Assembly (NCBI GenBank): GCA_902567095.1
Contig: CACFLG010000001.1
Span: 1-64,000, forward strand
Length of the DNA: 64,000 bases
Direction: 5' to 3'
Origin: an uncultured OM182 clade bacterium
GTDB taxonomy: Bacteria > Pseudomonadota > Gammaproteobacteria > Pseudomonadales > Azotimanducaceae
This document shows, piece after piece, positions 20,045 through 29,900 of this stretch (its first letter is position 1; the number at the start of each line of letters is the position of its first letter). The translations under genes were made by a program, and so were the position numbers. The notes beneath the pieces are model-generated. The model had not been told where the DNA came from. It saw only the letters and a list, made by a program, of their open reading frames with translations, and ran no database searches.

Positions 20045-20635
20045 ATGCGGCAACCGGAGGTCCTTGAAGCGAAGTCCGGCGACAAGAAAAAAGTTCTGAG
20101 TACGGCTTGTTTGGCTTTTAGCGCCGATCCGTTTATGAGATGGATTCTGCCTGAGGGGCAAAGTTATTTGGATAAGTATCGAGAACTAGTTGAGATCTAT
20201 TGTTGCGAGAAATCGCTCCAAAATTCTACGGCGTTTATGGTAGAAAGCTTCGCAGGGACAGCTATTTGGTTGCCCCCAGGTGTTTTTGGAGATGAGCAGA
20301 AAATTTCAGATTGGATTTCGGAAAACGTGTTGCCAGAAAAACTTGAAACGTTTGAGCAAGTGCTGGATGAAATGGAAAAATACCATCCAAAAGATAATCG
20401 ATCTTGGTACCTGGCGGTTCTCGCAGTTGATCCAGCGTTCCAGCGACGCGGGCTTGGGTCGATTATGATGAAGCACGTTAACAGAATTTTTGATGAGAAA
20501 GGTTTTCAGGGTTTCCTTGAAACTTCCAATCCAAAAAATATTTCTTTATATCAGCGGCATGGATATGAAATTATGGGTGAGATCAAAGTAGGTGACTGCC
20601 CGGTTGTTACTCCCATGATCCGTAAGCCGAACTGA
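20045..20635 (+). CDS. GNAT family N-acetyltransferase
   Basis: YLAVLAVDPAFQRRGLGSIMMKHV...FLETSNPKNISLYQRHGYEIMGE. Confidence 0.85.
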   Translation: MRQPEVLEAKSGDKKKVLSTACLAFSADPFMRWILPEGQSYLDKYRELVEIYCCEKSLQNSTAFMVESFAGTAIWLPPGVFGDEQKISDWISENVLPEKLETFEQVLDEMEKYHPKDNRSWYLAVLAVDPAFQRRGLGSIMMKHVNRIFDEKGFQGFLETSNPKNISLYQRHGYEIMGEIKVGDCPVVTPMIRKPN

Positions 20636-20671
20636 TTTGGTCTGGCGCGTCTATTGAAAGGAGGAGATTTA

Positions 20672-22324
20672 ATGCGTATTGAAACCGATGCATTGATCGT
20701 TGGATCTGGTTCTGCAGGTCTGGCTGCCGCTCTTACTGCTCGTTCAGAGGGTCTGGAGACTTTAGTCATAGAAAAGACTGATAAAATTGGGGGCACCACG
20801 GCATACTCTGGCGGGGTTATGTGGGTCCCCAACAACCACCTGATGGAACAAGCAGGGATCGAAGATTCGACTCTGAGGGCGATGGACTATCTTAGGAATA
20901 CGGTAGGCAACAGAGTCTCCGAGGAGCGACTTTTAGGTTTTGTTGAGAATGCTCCTAGAATGTTAAAGAAACTGACTGACGAAGGGTGTCTGCAAGTCGA
21001 GATTTTCGAGGGTTTCCCTGACTATCGGGCCGAAGTTATAGGCGGTGTGCTCGGTGGGAGGAGCGTCGAGCCAAAAGTTTTCCCCGGAAGAAAGCTTGGA
21101 GAAGAATTCGGTTCGATGCGCGCAAGAAAGTTTTCTAGCCCCGTGGCAGGGACAATGACTGAACTTCGTCGGCTTGCCGTGATCAAAACTAATTTTTTTG
21201 AGGCACTTAAGTCCTGGAGGGTTTTTACTCGAGCGGTCTTCGGTAAGCTATTTGGCTCGGAATACGTTTCCAGCGGGAGAGCTTTAACTTCTTGGTTAAC
21301 ATTCTCAGCGAAAAAAAATGGAATCACTTTTAGGTTAAAGCATCGGCTGGTTGAGCTGATCGAGGATGACGGCAGAGTTGTTGGGGCAAGAGTTGAAGAC
21401 GAGCAAGGTGAGCGCGTCGAAATCTTTGCGAGAAAAGGAATTGTGCTCGCCGCAGGGGGGTTTGAGCATAATGCTGAATTACGTGCTGAATATCTTGGAA
21501 AGCACGCCGCGATTGATCGTTCATCAGGCTCTGAAGGGAACGAGGGCGATGCCATCGAAAGCGCAAAAGCGATTGGCGCCGCGATTGATCTGATGGATGA
21601 CGCGTGGTGGGCTCCTACGTTTATGGTTCCAGAGGTAGGTCCTCAGATTGTTATTTTCGAGAGAGGAAAGCCCGGGCAGATCGTGGTTGATCATCTGGGC
21701 AATCGTTTCGCTAACGAAGCGCAGCCCTACAACGACTTTGTGAAGGCGATGTTTGAGTCTCTTGTCGTGAACGACGAGATGACCTCTTGTTTCATGGTCT
21801 TTGATCAGAATTTTCGTGATCGGTACCCGCTCGCTACCATGATGCCGGGCATTACTCCCGAAAAACACCTTAAAAGCGGTTTCGTTCGCAAAGAGAATTC
21901 GATAAAAGAGCTCGCTAAGAGTATCGGTGTTGACGCAGGTAATCTCGTCTCAACGGTGGAACGATTTAACGCAATGGCAGTTTCTGGAAAAGATAAAGAT
22001 TTTGGTCGGGGTGACTTTGCCTTTGATCGTTTCTCTGGAGATGACATTGCGAAGCCTAACAGTTGCCTAGCGCCGCTGAACCGGGCGCCCTTTTATGCGA
22101 TCGAGATGTTTGCGGGGGATCTTGGAACGAAGGGTGGGCTTATGACCGACGAGTCTGCGAGAGTAATTAATCAAGCTGGAGAGGTCATCGCCGGGCTTTA
22201 CGCGGTAGGTAATTGCTCGTCTTCCGTAATGGGACACTTTTACCCGGGTGCGGGCGGCACGATAGGGCCAGCAATGACTTTTGGATATGTAGCTGGAATG
22301 CACATGGCGAAAGAAATTAAATAA
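20672..22324 (+). CDS. FAD-dependent oxidoreductase, 3-ketosteroid dehydrogenase/fumarate reductase flavoprotein family
   Basis: GSGSAGLAAALTARSEGLETLVIEKTDKIGGTTAYSGGVMWVPNN; C-terminal GLYAVGNCSSSVMGHFYPGAGGTIGPAMTFGYVAG. ATG at 20672 after AAAGGAGG. Confidence 0.85.
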   Translation: MRIETDALIVGSGSAGLAAALTARSEGLETLVIEKTDKIGGTTAYSGGVMWVPNNHLMEQAGIEDSTLRAMDYLRNTVGNRVSEERLLGFVENAPRMLKKLTDEGCLQVEIFEGFPDYRAEVIGGVLGGRSVEPKVFPGRKLGEEFGSMRARKFSSPVAGTMTELRRLAVIKTNFFEALKSWRVFTRAVFGKLFGSEYVSSGRALTSWLTFSAKKNGITFRLKHRLVELIEDDGRVVGARVEDEQGERVEIFARKGIVLAAGGFEHNAELRAEYLGKHAAIDRSSGSEGNEGDAIESAKAIGAAIDLMDDAWWAPTFMVPEVGPQIVIFERGKPGQIVVDHLGNRFANEAQPYNDFVKAMFESLVVNDEMTSCFMVFDQNFRDRYPLATMMPGITPEKHLKSGFVRKENSIKELAKSIGVDAGNLVSTVERFNAMAVSGKDKDFGRGDFAFDRFSGDDIAKPNSCLAPLNRAPFYAIEMFAGDLGTKGGLMTDESARVINQAGEVIAGLYAVGNCSSSVMGHFYPGAGGTIGPAMTFGYVAGMHMAKEIK

Positions 22325-22342
22325 ACGGGCGAAGATCTGGTC

Positions 22343-23242
22343 TCAAGCCCCTTCATCTATTCTAAAATCGCTCAGAAATTGGAGCGTTCTCTCGGTTGCT
22401 CCTTTGTCTGTGTGCATGATGTACGCATTAAATTCTGTTACGCCCGCGTCTCTGTATTTGTAGATTTCTTCCCGCAAAGTTTTTTCGTCTCCCACGCTCG
22501 CTACATCTGCAGGGCCGTCAGCATTCTCCATATCTAACATCGCCCTGTAACTCGGAACTTTTCCGTATCCCTTTAAAATTTTTGAGATTTGTTCTTTGGC
22601 CTGATCAACTTGGTTTGTTAAGACTATTGGCACTCCGCCGATTACTTTGCTTTTTGGGTTTTTAAGTCCTGGCACAATATGGTCTCGCATGGTCTTGTGC
22701 CCCACCATCCAAGTGTTTGTGCCGTCGGTCAACTCGCCGGCAATTTCTAACATTTTTGATCCCAGTGCGCCCAATACAACTGGCATTGGCTTGACATCGG
22801 GGATATTTAATCTGAAATTACTGACGCTATATTCGCTCCCATAAAAACTTACTTGTTCTCCCCTTGCTAGAGGCATCAAAATACTCAAGTACTCGCGCAT
22901 GTGGTGAGCAGGTTTTTCAAAAGAGAGCCCCATAAAATCTTCGATAATTTTTCGGTGAGACAAGCCGATTCCCAAAGTAAATCGATTGCCCGAAAACGCG
23001 GCGGTGGTAAGCCCTTGCTGAGCCATTGCAGTGGGGTGTCTGGGGTAGGTGGGAGTGACAGCGGTACCAAGCGAGATTCTGGGGACTTCCCTTCCGATCA
23101 AACCCATTACAGAGATCGAATCAAAACCAAAGACGTGAGAAACCCAGAGGTGGTCGAGTCCGGCTCTTTCAATGCGTTTAGCCACCTCTATAAGATCACT
23201 TGGTGACTTTGGTGGCTTTAGAAGCATCGCCCCGATTTTCAT
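22343..23242 (-). CDS. LLM-class (luciferase-like, F420- or flavin-dependent) oxidoreductase
   Basis: MKIGAMLLKPPKSPSDLIEVAKRIERAGLDHLWVSHVFGFDS..., GNRFTLGIGLSHRKIIEDFMGLSFEKPAHHMREYL. Confidence 0.85.
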   Translation of the reverse strand: MKIGAMLLKPPKSPSDLIEVAKRIERAGLDHLWVSHVFGFDSISVMGLIGREVPRISLGTAVTPTYPRHPTAMAQQGLTTAAFSGNRFTLGIGLSHRKIIEDFMGLSFEKPAHHMREYLSILMPLARGEQVSFYGSEYSVSNFRLNIPDVKPMPVVLGALGSKMLEIAGELTDGTNTWMVGHKTMRDHIVPGLKNPKSKVIGGVPIVLTNQVDQAKEQISKILKGYGKVPSYRAMLDMENADGPADVASVGDEKTLREEIYKYRDAGVTEFNAYIMHTDKGATERTLQFLSDFRIDEGA

Positions 23243-23289
23243 TTATCTATCCTTAATAACCTTAATAAGCGTTTTTGATTCAGTAATCT

Positions 23290-24207
23290 TTACTTCTCAG
23301 GTAGCGAATTGCGAAGACTTTGCTTAAATGTTTCCAGTGCAGGCGTATGTAGTTTTCTAGAATGAACGCCTATTGCTAATCGCTGATCGGGCATCTTTAA
23401 GAGATCAGAAATAAGGGCATACTTGTCGGTGAGGCGTCCAAATTTGTTGATGGGATTTGATACCAAACTGAATGCATTAGTTTCAGAAACAATCCTACAC
23501 ACAACTTCAAAGTCGTCCGTCACGTATTGAGGGTTTAAAGGTGGCAGCCTGTTCGGAGCATACCGTTGAGCTAAATCAATGTGCGGAGGTTCGACGCTTG
23601 CTGGCAAAATGACTGGGTAGAGGAGCAGGTCTCTTTCAGTTGGGTTCTTCTTCTTTGTAATAGGGTGCCCTTTTCGGACCATGCACTGAGTATGTAGATC
23701 CCCTACAATTGTTACTGAAAGTTCAGGCCATTTAGATAGCGGTCTTGAGGAACCCCAAATGACATCCAGTTCTCCACCAATGACTTTGGGTGCCAACTCT
23801 TCAGCCGATCCGCTGACTATTTCAAGACGAATGCCAGGGTAGGCTTTCACCATTTTCTGTATTGTAGTTGACAAAAATCTTTGGAATCCTGCTGGTGCGA
23901 CTCCTATCTTTAATCGTCCTCTTTTTTTGCTGAGGTAATCTTCGGTATTGCTGATTAGATCTTCGACGTTGCCGATAATTTTTTTTGCCTCGGCCACAAA
24001 AAGCTCGCCCTCATCTGTGAGCCTGGTTCCGCGCCTGATCCTCTCGAAAAGCTGTATTCCAATTTGGTGCTCTAAAAGTGCGATACTTCTGCTCAGGGCT
24101 GGTTGGCTAATCCCCAGGCTCCCAGCGGCCACTGAAATCGAACCTGCTGAACCGACTTCGATAACGTGTCTTAACCTCCTAAGTTCAATATTCTGAATAT
24201 TTGCCAT
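23290..24207 (-). CDS. LysR-family transcriptional regulator
   Basis: N-terminal HTH LRRLRHVIEVGSAGSISVAAGSLGISQPALSRSIALLEHQIGIQLFERIRRGTRLTDEGE. Confidence 0.93.
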   Translation of the reverse strand: MANIQNIELRRLRHVIEVGSAGSISVAAGSLGISQPALSRSIALLEHQIGIQLFERIRRGTRLTDEGELFVAEAKKIIGNVEDLISNTEDYLSKKRGRLKIGVAPAGFQRFLSTTIQKMVKAYPGIRLEIVSGSAEELAPKVIGGELDVIWGSSRPLSKWPELSVTIVGDLHTQCMVRKGHPITKKKNPTERDLLLYPVILPASVEPPHIDLAQRYAPNRLPPLNPQYVTDDFEVVCRIVSETNAFSLVSNPINKFGRLTDKYALISDLLKMPDQRLAIGVHSRKLHTPALETFKQSLRNSLPEK

Positions 24208-24249
24208 GTCTGAACCTACTATGCGTCAGGATTATATTACACGACTTAC

Positions 24250-24267
24250 AAGGTATTGGACAACATG
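24250..24267 (+). promoter_or_regulatory. copy 1 of an exact 18-nt motif AAGGTATTGGACAACATG, candidate operator in the LysR/TonB-receptor divergent region
   Basis: Identical 18-mer recurs at 31052-31069 upstream of a catabolic operon. Confidence 0.6.
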
Positions 24268-24369
24268 TCTAAATGAAGTAAAGATGGAACGGTTAAAAAA
24301 ACTAAGTTGAAGCGGTTTTGTTCCACTAAAAAAAGGCCGCAGGGATTTCTTAATCAACGGGGAGGATAT

Positions 24370-26712
24370 ATGAGAAACAAAATCGCAGGTCTTATAGCTG
24401 TGCAAGCTTTCTTTGCAAGTTTGTTGTTAAGCAGCGTCATTGTTCAAGCTGATTCAAACGTGAGTGAAAGATTCACCGAAGAGATTGTTGTGACCGCCGA
24501 GAAAAAAGAATCGGCCCTTCAGAGCACTCCGATTGCTATCACTGCTTTAGATCGCGAAGCGATAAAGTTCAGAGAAATCCAAAACATGGAAGAGGTTCAG
24601 TATCTTGCTCCAGGAGTCTCTTTTAATCAGTTTGGTCCGACGGGTTTTGTGAGCATGCGCGGAGTCGGCATGGAGTTCACTGTTATAATGGCAGAAGCCG
24701 GTGTTGCGATGTACTCAGATGGGGTTTATCGGGGTACAACGATGTCCGCTGTAAATTCAATGTTTGACCTCGAGCGTATCGAAGTAGTTCGTGGTCCTCA
24801 GGGTACGCTCAATGGCCGTAATTCGACTGGCGGTAGTGTAAACATGATCAGTCGATTGCCGGGCGACGAGGCATCTTTTGAGGCGTCATTCATGTACGGT
24901 GATTATGATCGTTATAGGGTCGTGTTGTCGGGCGATATGCCCATTTCCGATAATTTTGCTATCCGCTTAGCGGCCATGAAGGATGAGAGAGACGGGTATG
25001 CTTATAACTCAACTTTAAATACTGACGAAGATGATTCTGACATCACTATCATAAAAGGATCGGCCGTCTTCACTCCAAGAGATGACTTAGAGTTTATTCT
25101 TAGATTTGAGCATAGCGATGTAGAGGTAGGCGGACCTTTATATTTAGCCACACAGACCTTTCCGGTCGCCCCTTTTTTCATCAGCCACACTAACCCCGGG
25201 GGCGCCCTATCGTTTGCGCCTGGAATTTGCGGCGCGTCTTCATGTATAGATGAGCTTGGGCTCGATATTCCCGCTGCTGTATCTGATATAACGGACCCGC
25301 GATCGGTAAGTGGTGGCGTTTTGACTGAGGCTGACTCAGCGACAGAGGGTTACAGCTTGACGGTAAATTATGACATCAGCGAAGACCTTGCGTTACGGTA
25401 TATTGGGTCTTACCATGATCAAGAGTACAATGCGATCAGGGACATTGACGGAACAAGTCTCGGTTTTTTTGATAGTGATCGTCGCGAAGAAATGGATGAG
25501 GTCAGTCACGAGCTTACATTACTCGGAAATACTGATAAGTTGGATTGGGTCGTTGGGGCTTACTATTACAAAAGCGACGCAGTCAACTTCAGTCTTTTTG
25601 AACTTCCAGACATAACTCGCACATATGAATCGCTGGTTGGGCTTTTCTTCTTCGGTTCAGCACTACCCCCTGGATCTCTGGCAGGTTTTGGTGTCCGGGC
25701 TCTTGATGATTCAGCAACCTCAGTTGCATTTTTGGACGATGTGTTCGAGCAAGAACTCAAGTCGACCGCATACTATGCTCAAGCTACTTATAGCATCACT
25801 GACAGCCTGCGAGCGACGCTTGGGGTGAGAACTACAGAAGATGACAAACTGATGTTCCAAACGAGTAGGAACAATATTTTGGATCCGGATCAATGCACGC
25901 GGAACAGGAACGAAGATGATTGGAGTGAGACAACTGGGAAGTTCGGTTTAGATTTCGACCTTGCCGACAAGACCATGGTTTACGGATCAATCTCGCGAGG
26001 CTATAAGTCAGGGGGATATGATGCTGGCCCGTGTTTTGATGATTACGAGCCAGAAGTACTAACGGCCTACGAAATCGGATTAAAAACAGAACTGCTAGAC
26101 AACAAGATGCGTATGAACGTCGCAGCTTTTGTATACGATTATGAAGATTACCAAGCTCGACTTTTCCAAGAAACAACTACGCAGGTTCTTAATGCTCCTG
26201 GAGCCGATATTCAGGGAGCAGAGATTGAAATCAACTGGTTAGCTACAGAAAGGTTAAGAATCGATGGATCTATTTCCTATTTAGATACAGAGTTTTCTAG
26301 TTTTGTAACGCAAAACCCAATGCGCCCAGAGTTAGGCGCTGTTAATCTTGAGGGGAACAGTCTTCTCAGATCCCCAGAACTTCAGGCGACAGTTGTAGTT
26401 GATTATGATATACCCACGGAAACTGGACTTGTTACCCTAAGCGGTGAGTGGGCATTTATGGATGAGCAGTATTTTACAATATTTAATGATCCGGAAGGCC
26501 TGGAGCCTAGCAGAAATATGGTTAATCTCAGGGTTAGATATGAGCCATCTAGCGACGCCCTTGAAAATCTCTCGTTCACTGCGTTTGTTCAAAACGCAAC
26601 AGACGAGGAATACGCAAACGGCTATATCCTCGCTGCGTTTACCGGAGCGGTGAATAACACCTTTGGTCCGCCCAGAACTTGGGGGATTCAGATCAATTAC
26701 GCGACTAATTAA
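24370..26712 (+). CDS. TonB-dependent receptor
   Basis: TonB box-like EEIVVTAEKKESALQSTPIAITAL, plug RIEVVRGPQGTLNGRNSTGGSVNMIS; ATG at 24370 preceded by GGGGAGGATAT. Confidence 0.9.
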   Translation: MRNKIAGLIAVQAFFASLLLSSVIVQADSNVSERFTEEIVVTAEKKESALQSTPIAITALDREAIKFREIQNMEEVQYLAPGVSFNQFGPTGFVSMRGVGMEFTVIMAEAGVAMYSDGVYRGTTMSAVNSMFDLERIEVVRGPQGTLNGRNSTGGSVNMISRLPGDEASFEASFMYGDYDRYRVVLSGDMPISDNFAIRLAAMKDERDGYAYNSTLNTDEDDSDITIIKGSAVFTPRDDLEFILRFEHSDVEVGGPLYLATQTFPVAPFFISHTNPGGALSFAPGICGASSCIDELGLDIPAAVSDITDPRSVSGGVLTEADSATEGYSLTVNYDISEDLALRYIGSYHDQEYNAIRDIDGTSLGFFDSDRREEMDEVSHELTLLGNTDKLDWVVGAYYYKSDAVNFSLFELPDITRTYESLVGLFFFGSALPPGSLAGFGVRALDDSATSVAFLDDVFEQELKSTAYYAQATYSITDSLRATLGVRTTEDDKLMFQTSRNNILDPDQCTRNRNEDDWSETTGKFGLDFDLADKTMVYGSISRGYKSGGYDAGPCFDDYEPEVLTAYEIGLKTELLDNKMRMNVAAFVYDYEDYQARLFQETTTQVLNAPGADIQGAEIEINWLATERLRIDGSISYLDTEFSSFVTQNPMRPELGAVNLEGNSLLRSPELQATVVVDYDIPTETGLVTLSGEWAFMDEQYFTIFNDPEGLEPSRNMVNLRVRYEPSSDALENLSFTAFVQNATDEEYANGYILAAFTGAVNNTFGPPRTWGIQINYATN

Positions 26713-26735
26713 ACCAATCGGTTTTAGTCTTATCT

Positions 26736-26771
26736 ATCTGGGGATCGAATGAATTTGTTCGATCTTCAGAT
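26736..26771 (+). terminator. stem-loop at 3' end of the TonB receptor mRNA
   Basis: ATCTG-GG-GATCGAA-8 nt-TTCGATC-TT-CAGAT; the GG/TT pair can be G-U wobbles in RNA, giving about 14 bp. No T tract. Confidence 0.5.
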
Positions 26772-26925
26772 ATGATTCCCTTCCTTCGGTTGACTCTTAA
26801 ATACCTTTCGTTGAATTATTGAGTTTTCTTGTTTCTCTGCAAGTAGACAACAATTACCATATTGAGCATTAACTGTTATTTGTGTATTTATCTACCTGCG
26901 TGTCCATAACTTATAGGGGCTTAAC

Positions 26926-29900
26926 ATGAGCTTTTCAGGGATTTTAATTGCAAACCGAGCCGAAATTGCGATCCGTATCTCGAGGGCAGCTTCGGCGTTG
27001 GGCATAAGGTCCGTGGGAATCTTCTCTGCAGATGACAAAACTAATCTTCACGTCGCAATGACAGATGAGGTCATAGAACTTGAGGGTTCAGGTCCAAAAG
27101 CATATTTAGATTTGGAACAAGTTGTTGAAGCCGCAAAAAAAAGTGGCTGCGACGCCATCCATCCAGGCTATGGTTTTTTATCCGAACGAAGTGAATTAGC
27201 TGAGCGATGCAGAGCAGAAGGTATTACCTTCATTGGTCCGCGTCCTGAGCACTTAGAACTGTTCGGGAACAAAAGCGACGCGAAAGTCGCTGCGAAGTCA
27301 GCCAGAGTTCCTACTTTGCGAGGCACGGATGAGCCGGCAGGTTTAGAGGATGCGATTAACTTCTTTGACGAGATGCCGCATGGGATAGTGATCAAGGCAG
27401 TCGCAGGAGGAGGTGGCCGTGGCACAAGAATAGTAACAAAGAGATCGGACATTCCCGAGGCGTTCCAATTGTGCCAGTCGGAAGCGATGACTTCTTTCGG
27501 TAACGATGATGTCTATCTCGAAGAATTTATGGCTCTCGCGAGACATATAGAGGTTCAGGTTTTGGGCGATCAATCGGGCAACATTGTCCATTTATATGAG
27601 AGGGAGTGTTCGGTTCAACGAAGAAATCAGAAGATTCTCGAGATTGCCCCAGCTCCTAATCTCTCCAACTGGCTCCGTGAAGAATTAATATCAGCATCGA
27701 TGCGTTTTGCTAGAGCTCATCGCTACGAGAGCTTAGGCACCTTCGAGTTTCTCGTCGATATGAATGCCTCTAAACCTAAATACGCGTTTATCGAGACAAA
27801 CGCGAGGTTGCAGGTTGAGCACACGGTTACAGAGGAAGTTACTGGTCTTGATCTTGTGAAGGCGCAAATTCAAATAGCCGCAGGGGCGACGCTTTCTGAG
27901 CTCGGCTTTTCGAGTGATGCCATCCCCGAGCCTCGCGGCTTCGCCATTCAGTCTAGGGTTAATCTTGAAACCTTGCAGTCGAATGGGAGTGTTTTGCCTG
28001 CAGCCGGATCCTTGGCAGTTTATGAGGTGCCAAATGGTCCAGGCGTAAGAACAGATGGATTTGGTTACTCGGGATACCAAACCAGTAACGCATTTGACTC
28101 GTTATTAGCAAAAGTGATAGTCCACTCAAATTCTCGTGGGCTCGAGGACATCTCAAAAAAAACTATCCGAGCACTCACAGAATTTCGGATTACAGGCGTA
28201 AAGAATAACCTTGCTTTCCTCAAAAAAATCTTAGCTCACCCTGATTTTGTAGGCGGACGGGTCCACACTCGGTGGGTCGAAGAGAACAGTGATGTCCTGT
28301 CTGGAGAATGGGTGCCGGATACAAATTTAGTTAACCATTTTGACACTGTTAATTCGGCTGAGGGCCTCGCCGGCGCAAAAGTGGATACCTCTGATCCCAT
28401 GGCACTCTTTGAATACGATCGCGAAAGCAAATCCAGGACTGGGTTATATGGGTTGGGATCTGAGGGCGAGTCAGGAAATTCTCCAGAGGGTTGGTTTGGG
28501 GTCGCGTCGCCTATTCAAGGGACGGTGGTTTCGATAGAAGCTGAAGTGGGAGAAGAAATTGCTGCGGGCCAGTCGCTTGCTATTGTCGAAGCAATGAAGA
28601 TGGAACACGTCATCTCCTCAGATCGGGATGGGGTTGTGCGTCGCGTGAGTATGAAAAACGGCGACGTTGTTCGGGAGGGTTTCCCGATTATCTTCGTTGA
28701 GGAGGCTGAAGTTTCTGTTGGTGCAGATAACATCAATGAAGTCGTCGATCTAGACTATATTCGGCCAGACCTTCAGGAAAATATTGAGCGCCATGCGTTT
28801 ACTCTTGATGAAAATAGGCGAGAGGCTGTGGAGCGTCGCCGCGCCCGTGGCGGCAGAATGCCGAGGGAAAATATAGCGGAACTAATGGACCCAGGATCTT
28901 TTAAGGAGTACTGGCCCTTAATTGTCGCGCGGCAACACAAGAGATATGACCCGGAGACTTTGCGAAAAAATACTCCTGCGGATGGAGTTGTGGCGGGAAC
29001 TGGCACTGTGAACAGAGATCTTTTTGGAGAAGAGCAAGCTCGCGCTATGATTGTCCACTACGATTATACCGTTTTGGCAGGGACCCAGGGCGGAAGAAAT
29101 CATTATAAGCAGGACAGAATCTTCGAGCTCGCATTACGATTTCGGTTGCCGCTAGTCCTTTTCGGCGAGGGTGGTGGCGGTCGCCCGGGTGATGACTCAA
29201 CTGGTCCCTCAGTGGCTTTCGACACCCATACTTTTTCCCAATTTTCAAAACTCTCAGGTGCGGTGCCTCTGGTCGGAGTAAATCACGGAAGGTGTTTTGC
29301 CGGAAATACCGCCTTGCTCGCTTGCTGCGATGTAATTATCGCAACAAAGGGCTCCACAATAGCGATGGGTGGGCCGGCGATGATTGAGGGCGGTGGATTG
29401 GGGATTTATACCCCTGAGGAAGTCGGACCCATGTCGTTTCAGGTTCCAAACGGTGTCGTTGATATTTTGGTGAATGACGAGCAAGAGGCAGTGATCATCG
29501 CTAAGAAATATCTGTCGTATTTCCAAGGCGAGTTGTCTGATTGGAAGGCACCCGAGCAGAAAAGACTTCGTCACATAGTTCCGGAAAATAGACTCCGTCT
29601 TTACGAGATGAGGGATATCATAAAGACATTGGCCGATGAGGGTTCAGTGCTTGAAATCAGGAAGGGTTTTGGTGTTGGAATTATTACCTGTTTTATTCGG
29701 GTTGAGGGTAGACCCTTGGGTGTAATAGCAAATAATCCCCATCATCTTGCTGGGGCAATTGATTCTGATGGCGCTGACAAGGGCGCTCGTTTTATGCAGC
29801 TCTGCGATGCTTTTGATATTCCTATTTTGAGCTTGATGGATTGCCCTGGAATCATGGTGGGGCCGGAGGTCGAGGCCACCGCCTTGGTGCGCCATAGTGT

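Noticed and set aside
21022-21555. Minus-strand 177-aa ORF
   Set aside because: Antisense to the FAD oxidoreductase; Ser/Pro-rich shadow translation.
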